A stretch of DNA of 64,000 nt from UBA1926 sp036732005 (lineage in GTDB: Bacteria > Planctomycetota > Phycisphaerae > Phycisphaerales > UBA1924): positions 1 through 64,000 of the forward strand of contig DAINDF010000001.1 of NCBI GenBank assembly GCA_036732005.1, written 5' to 3'. A model generated the notes under the pieces. That model ran no database searches and was not told the origin of the DNA. It saw only the letters and a list, made by a program, of their open reading frames with translations. Below are positions 34,405-43,005 of the stretch, one piece after another; the first letter of the stretch is position 1, and every line of letters begins with the position of its first letter. Position numbers and translations under genes: made by a program.

Positions 34405-35841
34405 TCACTTCAGCCCGTATTCCTTCAGTTTTCGGTAGAGCGTGCGCTCGCCGATGCCCAGCAGCTTCGCGGCGTGCTCGCGGTTGCCGCCGGTCATCTT
34501 GAGCGTCTCGCGGATCGCCCGTTTCTCCAGTTGCTCCAGGCTCGCGCCCGCCAGCGAGCCGCCGGCCGGCCCGGGGTCGGCCTCGGGGTCGTCGGCGGCA
34601 CAGATCTCGTCGGGGATGTGGCGGACATCGAGGGTCGGCGTGCGGCCCTCGTCGGCCTCGCCGACCGCGGTCACGGTCATGTTCTGCACCACATTGAGCA
34701 GTTGGCGGACATTCCCGGGCCACGGGTAGCCGGTGAGCCGCATCACCGCGGCGTCGGTCACCTCGGGCAGAGGCCCGGCGAGCCCCTCGCTGAACCTGGC
34801 GATCGCGTGCTGGATGATCCGCGGGATGTCGTCCCGCCGGTCGCGCAGAGGGGGGAGATGGATGTGGCTCCCGTTGATCCGGTAGTAGAGATCCTCCCGG
34901 AAAATCCCCTCGGCGACGGCCCGTTGAAGGTCCTTGTTGGTCGCGCTCACGAAGCGGACATCCACCTTGCGGGCCTCGTTGCTGCCGAGGCGGACGACCT
35001 CCCCGCTCTCGAGCACACGCAGGAGTTTCGCCTGCATGGCCAGGGGCATGTCCCCGATCTCGTCGAGGAAGAGCGTGCCGCCGTCGGCGTACTCGAAGAC
35101 GCCCTCCCGCGCCGAATCGGCCCCGGTGTAGGCCCCCTTGACATGCCCGAAGAGCTGATCCTCGAGGAGGCTCTCGCTCTGCCCCGCGCAGTTGAAGGCC
35201 ACATACCGCCGCTTCTTCCGCGGTGAGTGGTCGTGCACCGCCCGGGCGATCAGCTCCTTGCCGGTGCCGCTCTCGCCGGTCACGAGCACGGGGATCGTGC
35301 TCGCGGCGACGGTGCGGACCATGCGGAGGATCCGACGCATCGGCTCGGACCCCGCGACGATGCCGTCGAACCCCTCGACCGAGACCAGCCCGCCCAGTTC
35401 ACCCGCCTCGTGACGCAGCAGCACCGTCTCCGCCGCGCGGTTGACCAGTTCACGGAAGACGGCGAGGTCGAGCGGCTTCTCGACGAAATCGAACGCGCCG
35501 TGCTTGAAGGCCGCCCGGGCCGTGGGCACATCGCCGTGCGCCGTGACCATGATCGTCTCGGCCTCGGGCTGGAGTTCCGCCGCGGCCTTGAGCACGATCA
35601 GGCCCGCGTCGGCGCCGTCGGTGGAGACTCCGTCCCGGCCGCCGGATTCCGGCATCCGGAGGTCGGTGACGATCACATCGAACGCCCCGTGGCGCATCTC
35701 CTCCAGGGCCGAGGCGACGGTGTTGACCACCGTGCTGACATGACCCGGCTTGCGGAGCGCGTCGGCCATGACCTCCGCGTGATCCGGCTCGTCCTCGACG
35801 ATCAAAACCTGCGCCGCGGGCGCCGCTTTGGGGTCGCTCAT
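34405..35841 (-). CDS. Sigma-54-dependent response regulator, NtrC family
   Basis: 478 aa. Receiver domain 10-135 with acidic pair in IVEDEPDH, phosphoacceptor Asp60 in VIVTDLRMP and Lys122 in EKPLDL. AAA+ domain about 160-395: Walker A GESGTGKE at 189-196, the sigma-54 loop as GAYTGA at 236-241, Walker B GTLFLDEIGD, and the arginine-rich sensor region. C-terminal Fis-type HTH (about 435-478, NREHAAKLLGIGERTLYRKL). Between Asp60 and helix 3 there is an insertion of about 13 residues (ESGGRDGVSTDGAD) that normal receivers lack. The start has TAGGGT six bases upstream and looks leaderless. No histidine kinase is adjacent. ruvC starts to the right, only 9 bases from this gene's start, on the same strand. 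Confidence 0.95.
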   Translation of the reverse strand: MSDPKAAPAAQVLIVEDEPDHAEVMADALRKPGHVSTVVNTVASALEEMRHGAFDVIVTDLRMPESGGRDGVSTDGADAGLIVLKAAAELQPEAETIMVTAHGDVPTARAAFKHGAFDFVEKPLDLAVFRELVNRAAETVLLRHEAGELGGLVSVEGFDGIVAGSEPMRRILRMVRTVAASTIPVLVTGESGTGKELIARAVHDHSPRKKRRYVAFNCAGQSESLLEDQLFGHVKGAYTGADSAREGVFEYADGGTLFLDEIGDMPLAMQAKLLRVLESGEVVRLGSNEARKVDVRFVSATNKDLQRAVAEGIFREDLYYRINGSHIHLPPLRDRRDDIPRIIQHAIARFSEGLAGPLPEVTDAAVMRLTGYPWPGNVRQLLNVVQNMTVTAVGEADEGRTPTLDVRHIPDEICAADDPEADPGPAGGSLAGASLEQLEKRAIRETLKMTGGNREHAAKLLGIGERTLYRKLKEYGLK

Positions 35842-35847
35842 GCCTAC

Positions 35848-35853
35848 ACCCTA
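35848..35853 (-). promoter_or_regulatory. -10 hexamer of the NtrC-type regulator (leaderless type)
   Basis: TAGGGT on the minus strand, six bases before the ATG at 35841. It overlaps the last codons of ruvC. Confidence 0.4.
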
Positions 35854-36357
35854 TCTCGCAAGTTCCCCGACCGTCCGCCCCCGGACCATCGCGGCGAAAG
35901 CAATCGCCAGGGCGTCGGCGACATCCGCGGGCCTTGGAGGCGCCGGGAGCCCGAAGACCGAGGCCACGGCCTCCTGCATCTGCCCCTTCCCCGCCCGCCC
36001 CGAGCCGGTCATCGCCTGCTTGACCGATTTCGGGGCGAGCTCGACGACCTCCAGCCCCGCGCGGCGAAGCGTCAGGAGGATCACCCCGCGGGCATGGGCC
36101 ATGACCATCGCGGTCGCGGGGTGCCTGACATGGGCGAAGAGCGCCTCGACGGCGGCCACCTCGGGCTGCACCCGATCGATGAGCGCCCGCAGGTCGCGTT
36201 CGAGTTCGTCGAGCCGCTCGACCACGGAGGGCGCGGGCCCGGAGGAGGGGGCGAGCCGGAACACGCCGGCCTCGACAACCCGGGGCCGGGACTCATCGCC
36301 CTCGATGCACCCGTACCCCGTCAGGCGGAGCCCCGGATCGACCCCCAGAACACGCAC
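35851..36357 (-). CDS. ruvC: Crossover junction endodeoxyribonuclease RuvC
   Basis: 168 aa, resolves Holliday junctions. Catalytic acids are present: Asp7 in GVDPGLRLTGYG, Glu70 in AVEALFAHV, and the pair in PADVADALAIA near the C-terminus. KSVKQAMTGSGRAGKGQMQ is the DNA-binding region of the family. GTG start directly abuts the ribE stop (TGA then GTG), so expression depends on the riboflavin synthase transcript. ruvA is 12 kb away, not adjacent as in many bacteria. Confidence 0.95.
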   Translation of the reverse strand: MRVLGVDPGLRLTGYGCIEGDESRPRVVEAGVFRLAPSSGPAPSVVERLDELERDLRALIDRVQPEVAAVEALFAHVRHPATAMVMAHARGVILLTLRRAGLEVVELAPKSVKQAMTGSGRAGKGQMQEAVASVFGLPAPPRPADVADALAIAFAAMVRGRTVGELAR

Positions 36358-37032
36358 TCAGCCCTTCCCCCCCGAGAATGCCCCCACCCCGCGGGGTCCT
36401 TGGCCGTAGTGCTCCAGGTAGTGCACCACCGTCTTGACGAGGATGTCGGCCTCGATGTTGACCGCGTCGCCCGCGCTGTAATGCGACAGGATGGTCTTCG
36501 CCAATGTCACGGGGATCAGGGCGACCTCGATCCACCCGCCCTTGCCGGCATGGTCGCCCGCCTCCAGCGACGCGATCGTCAGGCTGACCCCGTCGAGGCA
36601 GACCGATCCCTTCGGCGACATGTACCTCATCAGGCCGGGTGGCGGCGCCACGCGGACCCGCCACTCGCCGTCGGCGCCCTCCGGGGTGCGGACCGCCACC
36701 ACCTCCCCCACCCCGTCCACATGCCCCTGCACGAAATGCCCCCCCATCAGCGTCGCCGCGGTGACCGAGGCCTCGAGGTTGACCGGCGAGCCCTCGGCGA
36801 TGCGGCCCAGGTTCGTCTTGGCCAGGGTCTCAGGGATCGCGAAGAATCGCAGGCGCCCCCCCACCACCGCCGGGTCGCAGGTCAGGGTCAGGCAGCACCC
36901 GTTGACCGCGATCGAGCCCCCTTCCCCGGCCCCGTGGTCCCACGGCCCGGGATCGACCTCGATCGCGACGCCGCGCGGCCCGGGTTCGAGCCCGCAGACC
37001 CTACCCACCGTTTGCACCAGCCCCGTGAACAT
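36358..37032 (-). CDS. ribE: Riboflavin synthase, alpha subunit
   Basis: 224 aa, catalyses the dismutation of two lumazines to riboflavin. Starts MFTGLVQTVGRV, the invariant N-terminus of the family, and has the duplicated barrel: first repeat with SIAVNGCCLTLT, second with CLDGVSLTIAS, each carrying the G-x-S/C-L-T motif. The start at 37032 follows TAGAGT by five bases and lacks a ribosome binding site, so leaderless. Other rib genes are not visible. It is followed without gap by ruvC. Confidence 0.95.
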   Translation of the reverse strand: MFTGLVQTVGRVCGLEPGPRGVAIEVDPGPWDHGAGEGGSIAVNGCCLTLTCDPAVVGGRLRFFAIPETLAKTNLGRIAEGSPVNLEASVTAATLMGGHFVQGHVDGVGEVVAVRTPEGADGEWRVRVAPPPGLMRYMSPKGSVCLDGVSLTIASLEAGDHAGKGGWIEVALIPVTLAKTILSHYSAGDAVNIEADILVKTVVHYLEHYGQGPRGVGAFSGGKG

Positions 37033-37037
37033 GCCGA

Positions 37038-37043
37038 ACTCTA
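37038..37043 (-). promoter_or_regulatory. -10 hexamer of ribE (leaderless type)
   Basis: TAGAGT on the minus strand, five bases before the ribE ATG. Confidence 0.4.
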
Positions 37044-37192
37044 TCGCCCCAACCGTCGCGGCTTGACGCCCGGGCGCCCCCCACCGATACTCCGCCGACA
37101 TCCCGGGCACCCCTCCCGGGGCCTACGGTCCCGGTCACGGCCCGCGCAACCGAGGCCCGGCGCCCGACCGAATCCGCACGGAGAACCGACGC

Positions 37193-38425
37193 ATGACACC
37201 TGTTAGTCCCCTCCGCCGCCCGTGCCGGCTCGGCGCGACCCTCGCCGCCCTTGCCCTTCTTTGCGGGTGCTCGGCCCCGACCTCCCAGGAATCCCGGGGC
37301 CCTTCCGGCACACCCGCTGCGGGGCCGACCGGCCCGATCGGCGTGGTCACCGTCTCCGAGGGCGTCAGGATCGTCCACGACGACTGGGCCAGCCTCGGCT
37401 ACCGGTGGCAGTGGAGCACCACCCCGCTGGCGGCCGGTCGCGGGCGGGTGGCTTTGGTCGATGTGCTCGGCGATCTCGTCGCCGTGCAGTCGGACGACGC
37501 GTGGACCGCGGTGGTGCAGGCGAGCACGGGCAAGCGGCTGTGGCAGGTCCGCAACGCCTCGCCGCTGACGACATTCGTCGAGAACATCCGGCTCAATGAT
37601 GTGCTTCTCTCGTGCGGGAGGCCCGAGCTGTTCCTCATGGAGATCAACACGGGCAACCTGATCGCCAGGCAGCCGGTCGATGTGGTTGTCAGCACGCCCC
37701 CCGTGATCTACGGCGGGCTCGCGGTCTTCGGAACACCCGTCGGCCAGGTGCTCTGCCACCGCTTCGGGACCCCGTCGGGCGATCCGCTCCCCCCTCCGTT
37801 CGATGATGGAAACAAGGAATGGGCCTACGGCCTCGAGGGCGCGATCACGGCGGCGCCTGTCCAGATCGGACAGACCGCAGGGTTTGTGACCCAAGCAGGA
37901 GAGGTCTTCTTCGTCGATATCCCCACTGGCAGCGGCGTGGGGCGGGCGAAGATCAGCGGGGGGCTCGCGAGCAACCCGGTCACCGACGGCAGCCTCATGT
38001 TTGTCGCCAGCCTTGACCAGTCGATCTACGCGTTCGCACCCTCTGGGGGAACCTGGATCTGGCGCGAGCGAACGGCCTCGCCCCTGCGTGATCAACCCAC
38101 GGTGCATGACGGCATGCTCTACTGCGCCGTGCCGGGCGAGGGACTTGTCGCGTTCGATGTCAGCGAAGGCGCCCGGGCGGGGAACCGGCTCGGGGAACGG
38201 GTCTGGGTCGCCCCCGATCTCGCGGGGTCGGTCGTCGCGATCCGCGCTGGCGAACTCGTCGTCTGGGACGGATCGCACGCGACGCTCGTTGACCGCGTCG
38301 CGGGGGATGTGCTGTCCCGGGTCCACCTCCCGAGGATCACCCGGCTTGTCCCGAGCGAGTTCGTCGATGGGGACCTCTACGCCCTGGCCGAGAACGGGCT
38401 GGTCGCGAAGTTCAGCCCCCGCTGA
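37193..38425 (+). CDS. Lipoprotein with PQQ-type beta-propeller (BamB-like)
   Basis: 410 aa. Signal peptide with a lipobox LLCGC, lipidated Cys at residue 26, then a low-complexity spacer to about 55. The rest is a beta-propeller with PQQ-like blades (for example TGKRLWQVRNAS, then NTGNLIARQPVDV, then YAFAPSGGTWIWRER). BamB-like proteins assist outer-membrane protein assembly, but propellers of this kind have many roles. The start has a GGAG site. purH follows after 51 bases on the same strand. Confidence 0.85.
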   Translation: MTPVSPLRRPCRLGATLAALALLCGCSAPTSQESRGPSGTPAAGPTGPIGVVTVSEGVRIVHDDWASLGYRWQWSTTPLAAGRGRVALVDVLGDLVAVQSDDAWTAVVQASTGKRLWQVRNASPLTTFVENIRLNDVLLSCGRPELFLMEINTGNLIARQPVDVVVSTPPVIYGGLAVFGTPVGQVLCHRFGTPSGDPLPPPFDDGNKEWAYGLEGAITAAPVQIGQTAGFVTQAGEVFFVDIPTGSGVGRAKISGGLASNPVTDGSLMFVASLDQSIYAFAPSGGTWIWRERTASPLRDQPTVHDGMLYCAVPGEGLVAFDVSEGARAGNRLGERVWVAPDLAGSVVAIRAGELVVWDGSHATLVDRVAGDVLSRVHLPRITRLVPSEFVDGDLYALAENGLVAKFSPR

Positions 38426-38476
38426 GCCGGTCGCACCGGCCGATCCGGGCGCCAGCCCCCAGAACGCGGAGCGATC

Positions 38477-40075
38477 ATGCCCGACCTTGTCCCCATCCGG
38501 CGTGCCCTCCTGAGCGTCAGCGACAAGAAGGACCTCGTCGCGCTCGCCACCGTGCTCCACGAGTTCGGGGTCGAACTCATCTCGACGGGTGGGACGGCCA
38601 AGACCCTCCAGGAGGCGTCGCTGCCCGTTCGGCATATCGAGGACCTCACGGGCTTTCCCGAGATGATGGACGGGCGGGTCAAGACGCTGCACCCCAGGGT
38701 CCACGGGGGGCTGCTCGCCCGCCGCGACGCGCGGCACCACACCGAGGCGATGGCCGAGCACGGCATCCCGCCCATCGACCTGCTTGTCGTCAACCTCTAC
38801 CCGTTCGAGCAGACGATCGGCAGGCCCGGGGTGAACTTCGACGACGCGATCGAGCAGATCGACATCGGCGGTCCGGCGATGATCCGCTCGGCGGCGAAGA
38901 ACGCGGCATGGGTCACGGTCGTGACCGACCCTCGTCAGTACGACGGCGTGGTGTCGGACCTCCGCGAGAACTCCGGGGCGATCTCGCTGCACCTGCGTCG
39001 CTCCCTCGCGGCGGCCGCGTTCGCGCGGACGAGCGCGTACGACCGGGCGATCAGCGCCTTCCTCGACAACAGCACCGGCAAGGCCTTCCCCTCGACGCTC
39101 ACGCTGAATTACGCGTTGACCGAGGAACTCCGCTACGGCGAGAACCCGCACCAGGCCGCCGTGCTCTACCGCGACCCCGCGTCGAGCGGCCCCACCATCG
39201 TCAACGCGCAGCAGCTCACCGGAAAGCACCTTTCCTACAACAACATCCTCGACGCGTCGGCGTCGCTCGAGCTCGTCAAGTCGCTGCGGCGGCACGACGG
39301 CGACCGCGCCGGGGCCTGCGTCATCAAGCACACCAACCCCTGCGGCGTCGCCCTCGCCCCGACGCTCGCCGACGCCGTCACCCTCGCGATCGCAGGCGAT
39401 CCGCTCGCGGCGTACGGTGGGATCCTCGCCGTCAACCGGCCGATCGACGGGGAGACGGCCGAGGTGATCGCCGCACCCGATCGCTTTTTCGAGGTGATCA
39501 TCGCGCCGGAATTCCACACCGACGCCGCGACGCGGCTGGCCGAGCGCTGGAGGACGGTCCGGCTGCTGGCGGTCGGCGAGCGTCCGGCGGCCCGGCAACG
39601 CAAGCTCGAGTACCGGTCGATTCCCGGGGGCATGCTGGTGCAGGACAGGGACCTGCTGACCCCGAGCGTGGAGTCGTGGACGCACGCCGCGGGGCCGGAA
39701 CCGGACCCGGCGTTGCTCCGGGCGGCGCCGCTCGTTGAACTCGCCGTGCGCGCGCTGACCAGCAACGCGGTGGCGATCGGGGGCCCGGCGGGCCGCGCCT
39801 CGGCGGTTCGGCTGTTCGGGGCCGGCGCGGGGCAGATGGACCGCGTCGCCGCGTGCCGCATCGCGGTGGAGAAGGCCGGTGACCTCGCCCGCGGCGCCGT
39901 CGCGGTCTCCGACGCGTTCTTCCCGTTCCCCGACGGACCGCAGATTCTCATCGACGCCGGCGTCCGTGTCCTCGTCCACCCCGGCGGGTCCAAGCGGGAT
40001 GAAGAGACCTTCGAGCTGTGCAACACGCACGGCGTGACCTGCATGACGACCGGCGTCCGCCGCTTCCGACACTGA
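38477..40075 (+). CDS. purH: Bifunctional AICAR transformylase / IMP cyclohydrolase
   Basis: 532 aa, catalyses the last two steps of IMP synthesis. N-terminal cyclohydrolase of MGS fold (1-150: RRALLSVSDKKDL, ISTGGTAKTL, MMDGRVKTLHPRVHGG). C-terminal transformylase (about 210-532) with ELRYGENPHQAA, the catalytic Lys-His of IKHTNPCG, and SDAFFPFPDG. Full length for the family. Ribosome binding site GCGGAG. purL is 5 kb upstream; the purine genes are not clustered here. Confidence 0.97.
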   Translation: MPDLVPIRRALLSVSDKKDLVALATVLHEFGVELISTGGTAKTLQEASLPVRHIEDLTGFPEMMDGRVKTLHPRVHGGLLARRDARHHTEAMAEHGIPPIDLLVVNLYPFEQTIGRPGVNFDDAIEQIDIGGPAMIRSAAKNAAWVTVVTDPRQYDGVVSDLRENSGAISLHLRRSLAAAAFARTSAYDRAISAFLDNSTGKAFPSTLTLNYALTEELRYGENPHQAAVLYRDPASSGPTIVNAQQLTGKHLSYNNILDASASLELVKSLRRHDGDRAGACVIKHTNPCGVALAPTLADAVTLAIAGDPLAAYGGILAVNRPIDGETAEVIAAPDRFFEVIIAPEFHTDAATRLAERWRTVRLLAVGERPAARQRKLEYRSIPGGMLVQDRDLLTPSVESWTHAAGPEPDPALLRAAPLVELAVRALTSNAVAIGGPAGRASAVRLFGAGAGQMDRVAACRIAVEKAGDLARGAVAVSDAFFPFPDGPQILIDAGVRVLVHPGGSKRDEETFELCNTHGVTCMTTGVRRFRH

Positions 40076-40182
40076 TGGCGGCGTCCGGGACGCCTGAAAT
40101 CGCGTCCCGGCACTTCCGATGAACCACGCCGCGGGCCCCCGTGGGCCCGATCACCGGCCTCAATGAACGCGGAGACCAATCG

Positions 40183-40518
40183 ATGAGCCAGCCCCCACTC
40201 GTGCTCGGCCCCGATGAGATCCTCAAGATCGTGGCCATCATCGCGATCGCGGCGGTGGTGATCGCGCTCGTGCTCGCCGGGGTTCTCAAGGCCCAGGCCC
40301 GGGAACGCACCAGGCGTGAGATCGCCGCGTATGTCGCCGAGGGATCGATCGACACCGCCCAGGCACGCCAGCTGTTGGACGCGAACCCGAGCGAGGCCGA
40401 GCAACGCATCGCCCAGGCGGTTTCCTGGGGCATGATCAGCACCGCCAAGGCCGAGCGGCTGCTCCGGGCCCTCCGCGAGCGTCCAGAGCACCGCGGGTCC
40501 GCCCCGGCGGATCGCTGA
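40183..40518 (+). CDS. Small single-span membrane protein
   Basis: 111 aa with one transmembrane helix at about 15-35 (KIVAIIAIAAVVIALVLAGV) and a cytoplasmic, charged helical tail that contains AEGSIDTAQARQLLDAN, reminiscent of short C-terminal oligomerisation (SHOCT-like) motifs. The start at 40183 is supported by GGAG nine bases upstream; an earlier in-frame GTG lacks support. Function unknown. It lies 107 bases after purH on the same strand. Confidence 0.65.
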   Translation: MSQPPLVLGPDEILKIVAIIAIAAVVIALVLAGVLKAQARERTRREIAAYVAEGSIDTAQARQLLDANPSEAEQRIAQAVSWGMISTAKAERLLRALRERPEHRGSAPADR

Positions 40519-40630
40519 ATGCCGGCAGGCCGCTCCCGGGAGGACCGGATACGGGGCCCCGCCGGCGAGCCCCGCCCCATATCTGGTGCGAGTCAAGAAC
40601 CGGTCAATTCCTCCCAATCCGGTGCGTCGC

Positions 40631-40658
40631 CCGACCGATTGAGTTGAAGATCGGTTGG
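40631..40658. promoter_or_regulatory. Inverted repeat upstream of the HNH gene
   Basis: CCGACCGAT (40631-40639) and ATCGGTTGG (40650-40658) form an 8-of-9 inverted repeat with a 10-base spacer, 22 bases before the HNH start. The region is A/T-richer than its surroundings and includes TTGAG and GATAGA elements, so it is the likely promoter. An operator or short hairpin are equally possible. Confidence 0.3.
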
Positions 40659-40680
40659 GATTCTGATAGAACCTCTCTCG

Positions 40681-41451
40681 ATGGCTCGCCGCGCTCCAAC
40701 TTCGGGCGGTGGCGGGCATGGACCGCACCATGCCCGGGAAGCCACGCCCGCATCGGCTCAAACATTTTCCGAACATCCTGACTCGCATGAGGACGATGCC
40801 GAGCCCCTCCAACTCGCCCCCGGCGCGGCCGCCGCGACCGGGCTCGGCTCGCAGGTCCTCGTGCTGAACAAGGCCTACATCGCCCTCCGCGTGATCTCGG
40901 CCAAGCGGGCGTTCTCGCTGCTGGTCCGTGACGCCGCCGAGGTGATCCACGCCGACGACGGCCAGTACGCCAACTACGACTTCGAGTCGTGGCTCGAGCT
41001 CTCCGAACTGCGCCGGCAATTCGAGCCCGATCAGCACGACTGGGTCCGCACCGTGCGCATGGACATCGCCGTCCCGCGGATCATCCGCCTGCTCGGCTAC
41101 GACCGCCTTCCCGACCAGCGTGTCAAGCTCAACCGTCGGAACCTCTTCGCCCGCGACCGCAACCGCTGCCAGTACTGCGGGCATTTCTTCCCGACGAACG
41201 AGCTTTCGATCGACCATGTCGTGCCGCGCAGCCAGGGCGGCCCGGACACCTGGGAGAACCTCGTGTGCGCCTGCGTGAAGTGCAACGCACGCAAGGGCGG
41301 GCGCACGCCCTCGCAGGCGAACCTCTCGCTGGTCAAGAAGCCGGTCCGCCCGAAGCGCAGCCCGCTGATCACGATCCGCCTCGGGCACGACAAGTACGCC
41401 TCGTGGAAGGCCTTCCTCGACGACGCGTACTGGAATGTCGAGCTGCGTTAG
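40681..41451 (+). CDS. HNH endonuclease family protein
   Basis: 256 aa. The HNH domain is near the C-terminus, from CQYCGHFFPTNELSIDHV to CVKCNARKGG: two CxxC zinc-binding pairs, the catalytic His in SIDHVVPRSQGG, and the N in WENLVCACVKCN. The first ~50 residues are low-complexity. Proteins of this subgroup are widespread single-copy genes near housekeeping genes in many phyla and are not tied to restriction or phage. The exact DNA target is unknown. It is not accompanied by methylase or integrase genes. Confidence 0.88.
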   Translation: MARRAPTSGGGGHGPHHAREATPASAQTFSEHPDSHEDDAEPLQLAPGAAAATGLGSQVLVLNKAYIALRVISAKRAFSLLVRDAAEVIHADDGQYANYDFESWLELSELRRQFEPDQHDWVRTVRMDIAVPRIIRLLGYDRLPDQRVKLNRRNLFARDRNRCQYCGHFFPTNELSIDHVVPRSQGGPDTWENLVCACVKCNARKGGRTPSQANLSLVKKPVRPKRSPLITIRLGHDKYASWKAFLDDAYWNVELR

Positions 41452-41499
41452 CGGCCCCGACGCCCGCTCGCCCATGAAAGCGGCCCCGCACAGTCGCTC

Positions 41500-41528
41500 T
41501 TGAGGCCGTGGGTCCCTTCCGCTAGCAT
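41500..41528 (+). promoter_or_regulatory. Sigma-70-type promoter of the secreted dockerin gene
   Basis: TTGAGG (41500-41505), 17-base spacer, TAGCAT (41523-41528). The gene start at 41608 is 79 bases downstream. Confidence 0.5.
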
Positions 41529-41607
41529 GACCTCGGTGGTCCGGGCGAGCCCTCGTCTTCTCGGACCAGCGCGTTTTCAGCGCCGATTCTTCGAGAGAGG
41601 TCACCCC

Positions 41608-42660
41608 ATGCGTCTTGCCGCCTTCGCCGTGTCCGTCGCCGCCGGGTCCGCCCTTGCCGCGCCGCTCGACTTCACGATCGACCCCGGCGCCTCGTCGGTT
41701 ACCGGGGGCCTCACGATCGTCGCCGACACCGCCGGCACCCTCATCGGCGACTACGACCCCGACACCAACCCCACCGGCACGCAGACCCGCCCCGGCCTGT
41801 TCGGGGGCTCGGGCAATGTCCCCATCCCCGTCGACCTCGACCTCACCTCCGACACCCCCTTCGACCTCTCCCCCGCCGGCGGCTTCGTCCTGACCGCCGA
41901 CCCCGACGCCCTCACCTTCACCGTCGACGCCTTCGCCTCCGACCTGCTCAACGGCCAGCCCATCGCCTCCTCCCTCGGCCTCGTCTTCGAGTACGACACC
42001 TTCCGCACCTTCAACCCCGACTCGTTCTTCCTCGGCGGCTTCCCCATCCCCATCAACCTCGACGCCGCGAGCATCACGACGCTCACCGTCACCCAGTCCG
42101 GCCCGATGACCGTCCCCGGCGCCCTCATCCCCGACGGGCCCGGCTCCTTCACCCTCGCCGGCCTCCTCCCCGCGACGCTCACGATCGTCGGCGATTCGCT
42201 CGGCGCCCCCATCGACCCCGGGCCGCTGCCCCTCTCCCTCCCCCTCACCGGCTCGCTCGCCCTCAACCCGGACGGCTCGGCCACCGTCAGCCTCGCCATC
42301 GCCCTCGACGGCCTCTCGCAGACGATCGACACCTCCACCCTCCCCCCGCTCCCCGAGATCCCCTTCCCCCTGCCCACCATCACGGGCGGGACCGCGAATG
42401 TCATCCTCTCCCTCGCCGTTTCGAGCATCTCCCTCGACGCCGCCGGCTCGTCGATCGCCCTGATCGCCAACGCCCAGGCCGCGGGCTGCAACGCCGCCGA
42501 CATCGCCGAGCCCTACAACATCTTGGACCTCGCCGACCTCACGGCCTTCATCATCGCCTTCACCGGCCTCGACCCCGTCGCCGACCTCGACAACAACGGC
42601 CTGTTCGACCTCACCGACCTGACGCTCTACATCACCGCCTTCAACGCCGGCTGCCCCTGA
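41608..42660 (+). CDS. Secreted protein with two dockerin-like repeats
   Basis: 350 aa. Signal peptide MRLAAFAVSVAAGSALA; start at 41608 with a GAGAGG site. The mature protein is Pro-, Asp- and Gly-rich and beta-strand-rich, without recognisable catalytic residues. The C-terminal ~58 residues are two dockerin-like repeats: GCNAADIAEPYNILDLADLT at the start and ending FNAGCP, with one Cys at each end. Similar tails are found on four proteins in this window. It would be exported and presumably anchored or assembled on the surface. Confidence 0.8.
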   Translation: MRLAAFAVSVAAGSALAAPLDFTIDPGASSVTGGLTIVADTAGTLIGDYDPDTNPTGTQTRPGLFGGSGNVPIPVDLDLTSDTPFDLSPAGGFVLTADPDALTFTVDAFASDLLNGQPIASSLGLVFEYDTFRTFNPDSFFLGGFPIPINLDAASITTLTVTQSGPMTVPGALIPDGPGSFTLAGLLPATLTIVGDSLGAPIDPGPLPLSLPLTGSLALNPDGSATVSLAIALDGLSQTIDTSTLPPLPEIPFPLPTITGGTANVILSLAVSSISLDAAGSSIALIANAQAAGCNAADIAEPYNILDLADLTAFIIAFTGLDPVADLDNNGLFDLTDLTLYITAFNAGCP

Positions 42661-42676
42661 CCGAAGCGCCGCCGCG

Positions 42677-42736
42677 CGGCTCGACACCGACGGGAGCGAC
42701 GGCGTCGACGAGACGACCCACTTCGTCTACGCCGGG
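42677..42736 (+). pseudogene. Possible remnant of an RHS/YD-repeat gene
   Basis: The plus strand reads RLDTDGSDGVDETTHFVYAG, close to the repeat style of RHS proteins (dg...t.y.YDG). The frame has no start nearby and runs into unrelated sequence and a stop within about 100 bases, so any gene is a short fragment. The match is by eye only. Confidence 0.3.
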
Positions 42737-42784
42737 GTGGCGGCGTGGCAACGCCGTTGGCATCCGCGATGCGGGTGCGCATTC

Positions 42785-42813
42785 TTGACAGCCCCCCCCC
42801 GCCCTTGTATGCT
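42785..42813 (+). promoter_or_regulatory. Strong sigma-70-type promoter of the low-GC cassette
   Basis: TTGACA (42785-42790), exact consensus -35, a 17-base spacer, then TATGCT (42808-42813). Transcription would start near 42820 and run about 210 bases before the first gene at 43030, through the structured leader at 42918-43005. Confidence 0.65.
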
Positions 42814-42917
42814 GGGCGAAGGACAATTGCCCAACTCTCTATGAGCCAACGGTCGCAGACCGCGGCTTTGGTGGCAAAAATAGCGAATGCAGATGTTGTT
42901 GTGCGTATTTTAACCCC

Positions 42918-43005
42918 GTTTCAGAACCCTTCTCAATCCTCAGGCCACGGGCGTCCCGCCCGTGTCTCCATTGCCTCATCCACCCGAGGGCCCCGGTTCT
43001 GAAAC
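42918..43005 (+). promoter_or_regulatory. Structured leader: nested inverted repeats
   Basis: A perfect 11-bp inverted repeat (GTTTCAGAACC at 42918-42928, GGTTCTGAAAC at 42995-43005) encloses a second perfect hairpin (CACGGGCG, TCC loop, CGCCCGTG at 42946-42964). The ribosome binding site of the next gene begins about 13 bases after the outer stem. Either a regulatory leader RNA or a mobile repeat element would explain it. The 369-base gap 42661-43029 holds this, the promoter and an RHS-like fragment, and nothing else recognised. Confidence 0.5.

Noticed and set aside
34405..36357. A RuvABC operon including ruvC
   Set aside because: ruvA is at 23517 and ruvC at 35851 with unrelated genes between them; ruvB was not found in the window.
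37001..40072. Minus-strand open frame of about 1020 codons antisense to the lipoprotein and purH
   Set aside because: Arg-, Gly- and Asp-rich composition typical of antisense of GC-rich genes; purH on the plus strand is unmistakable.
39235..42687. Minus-strand open frame of about 1150 codons
   Set aside because: Runs antisense through purH, the HNH gene and the dockerin gene; the Glu/Gly repeats come from the codon pattern of the real genes.
42745..43002. Short open frame of 85 codons upstream of the cysteine-rich gene
   Set aside because: Overlaps the promoter and nested inverted repeats, has no ribosome binding site and no family-like sequence.
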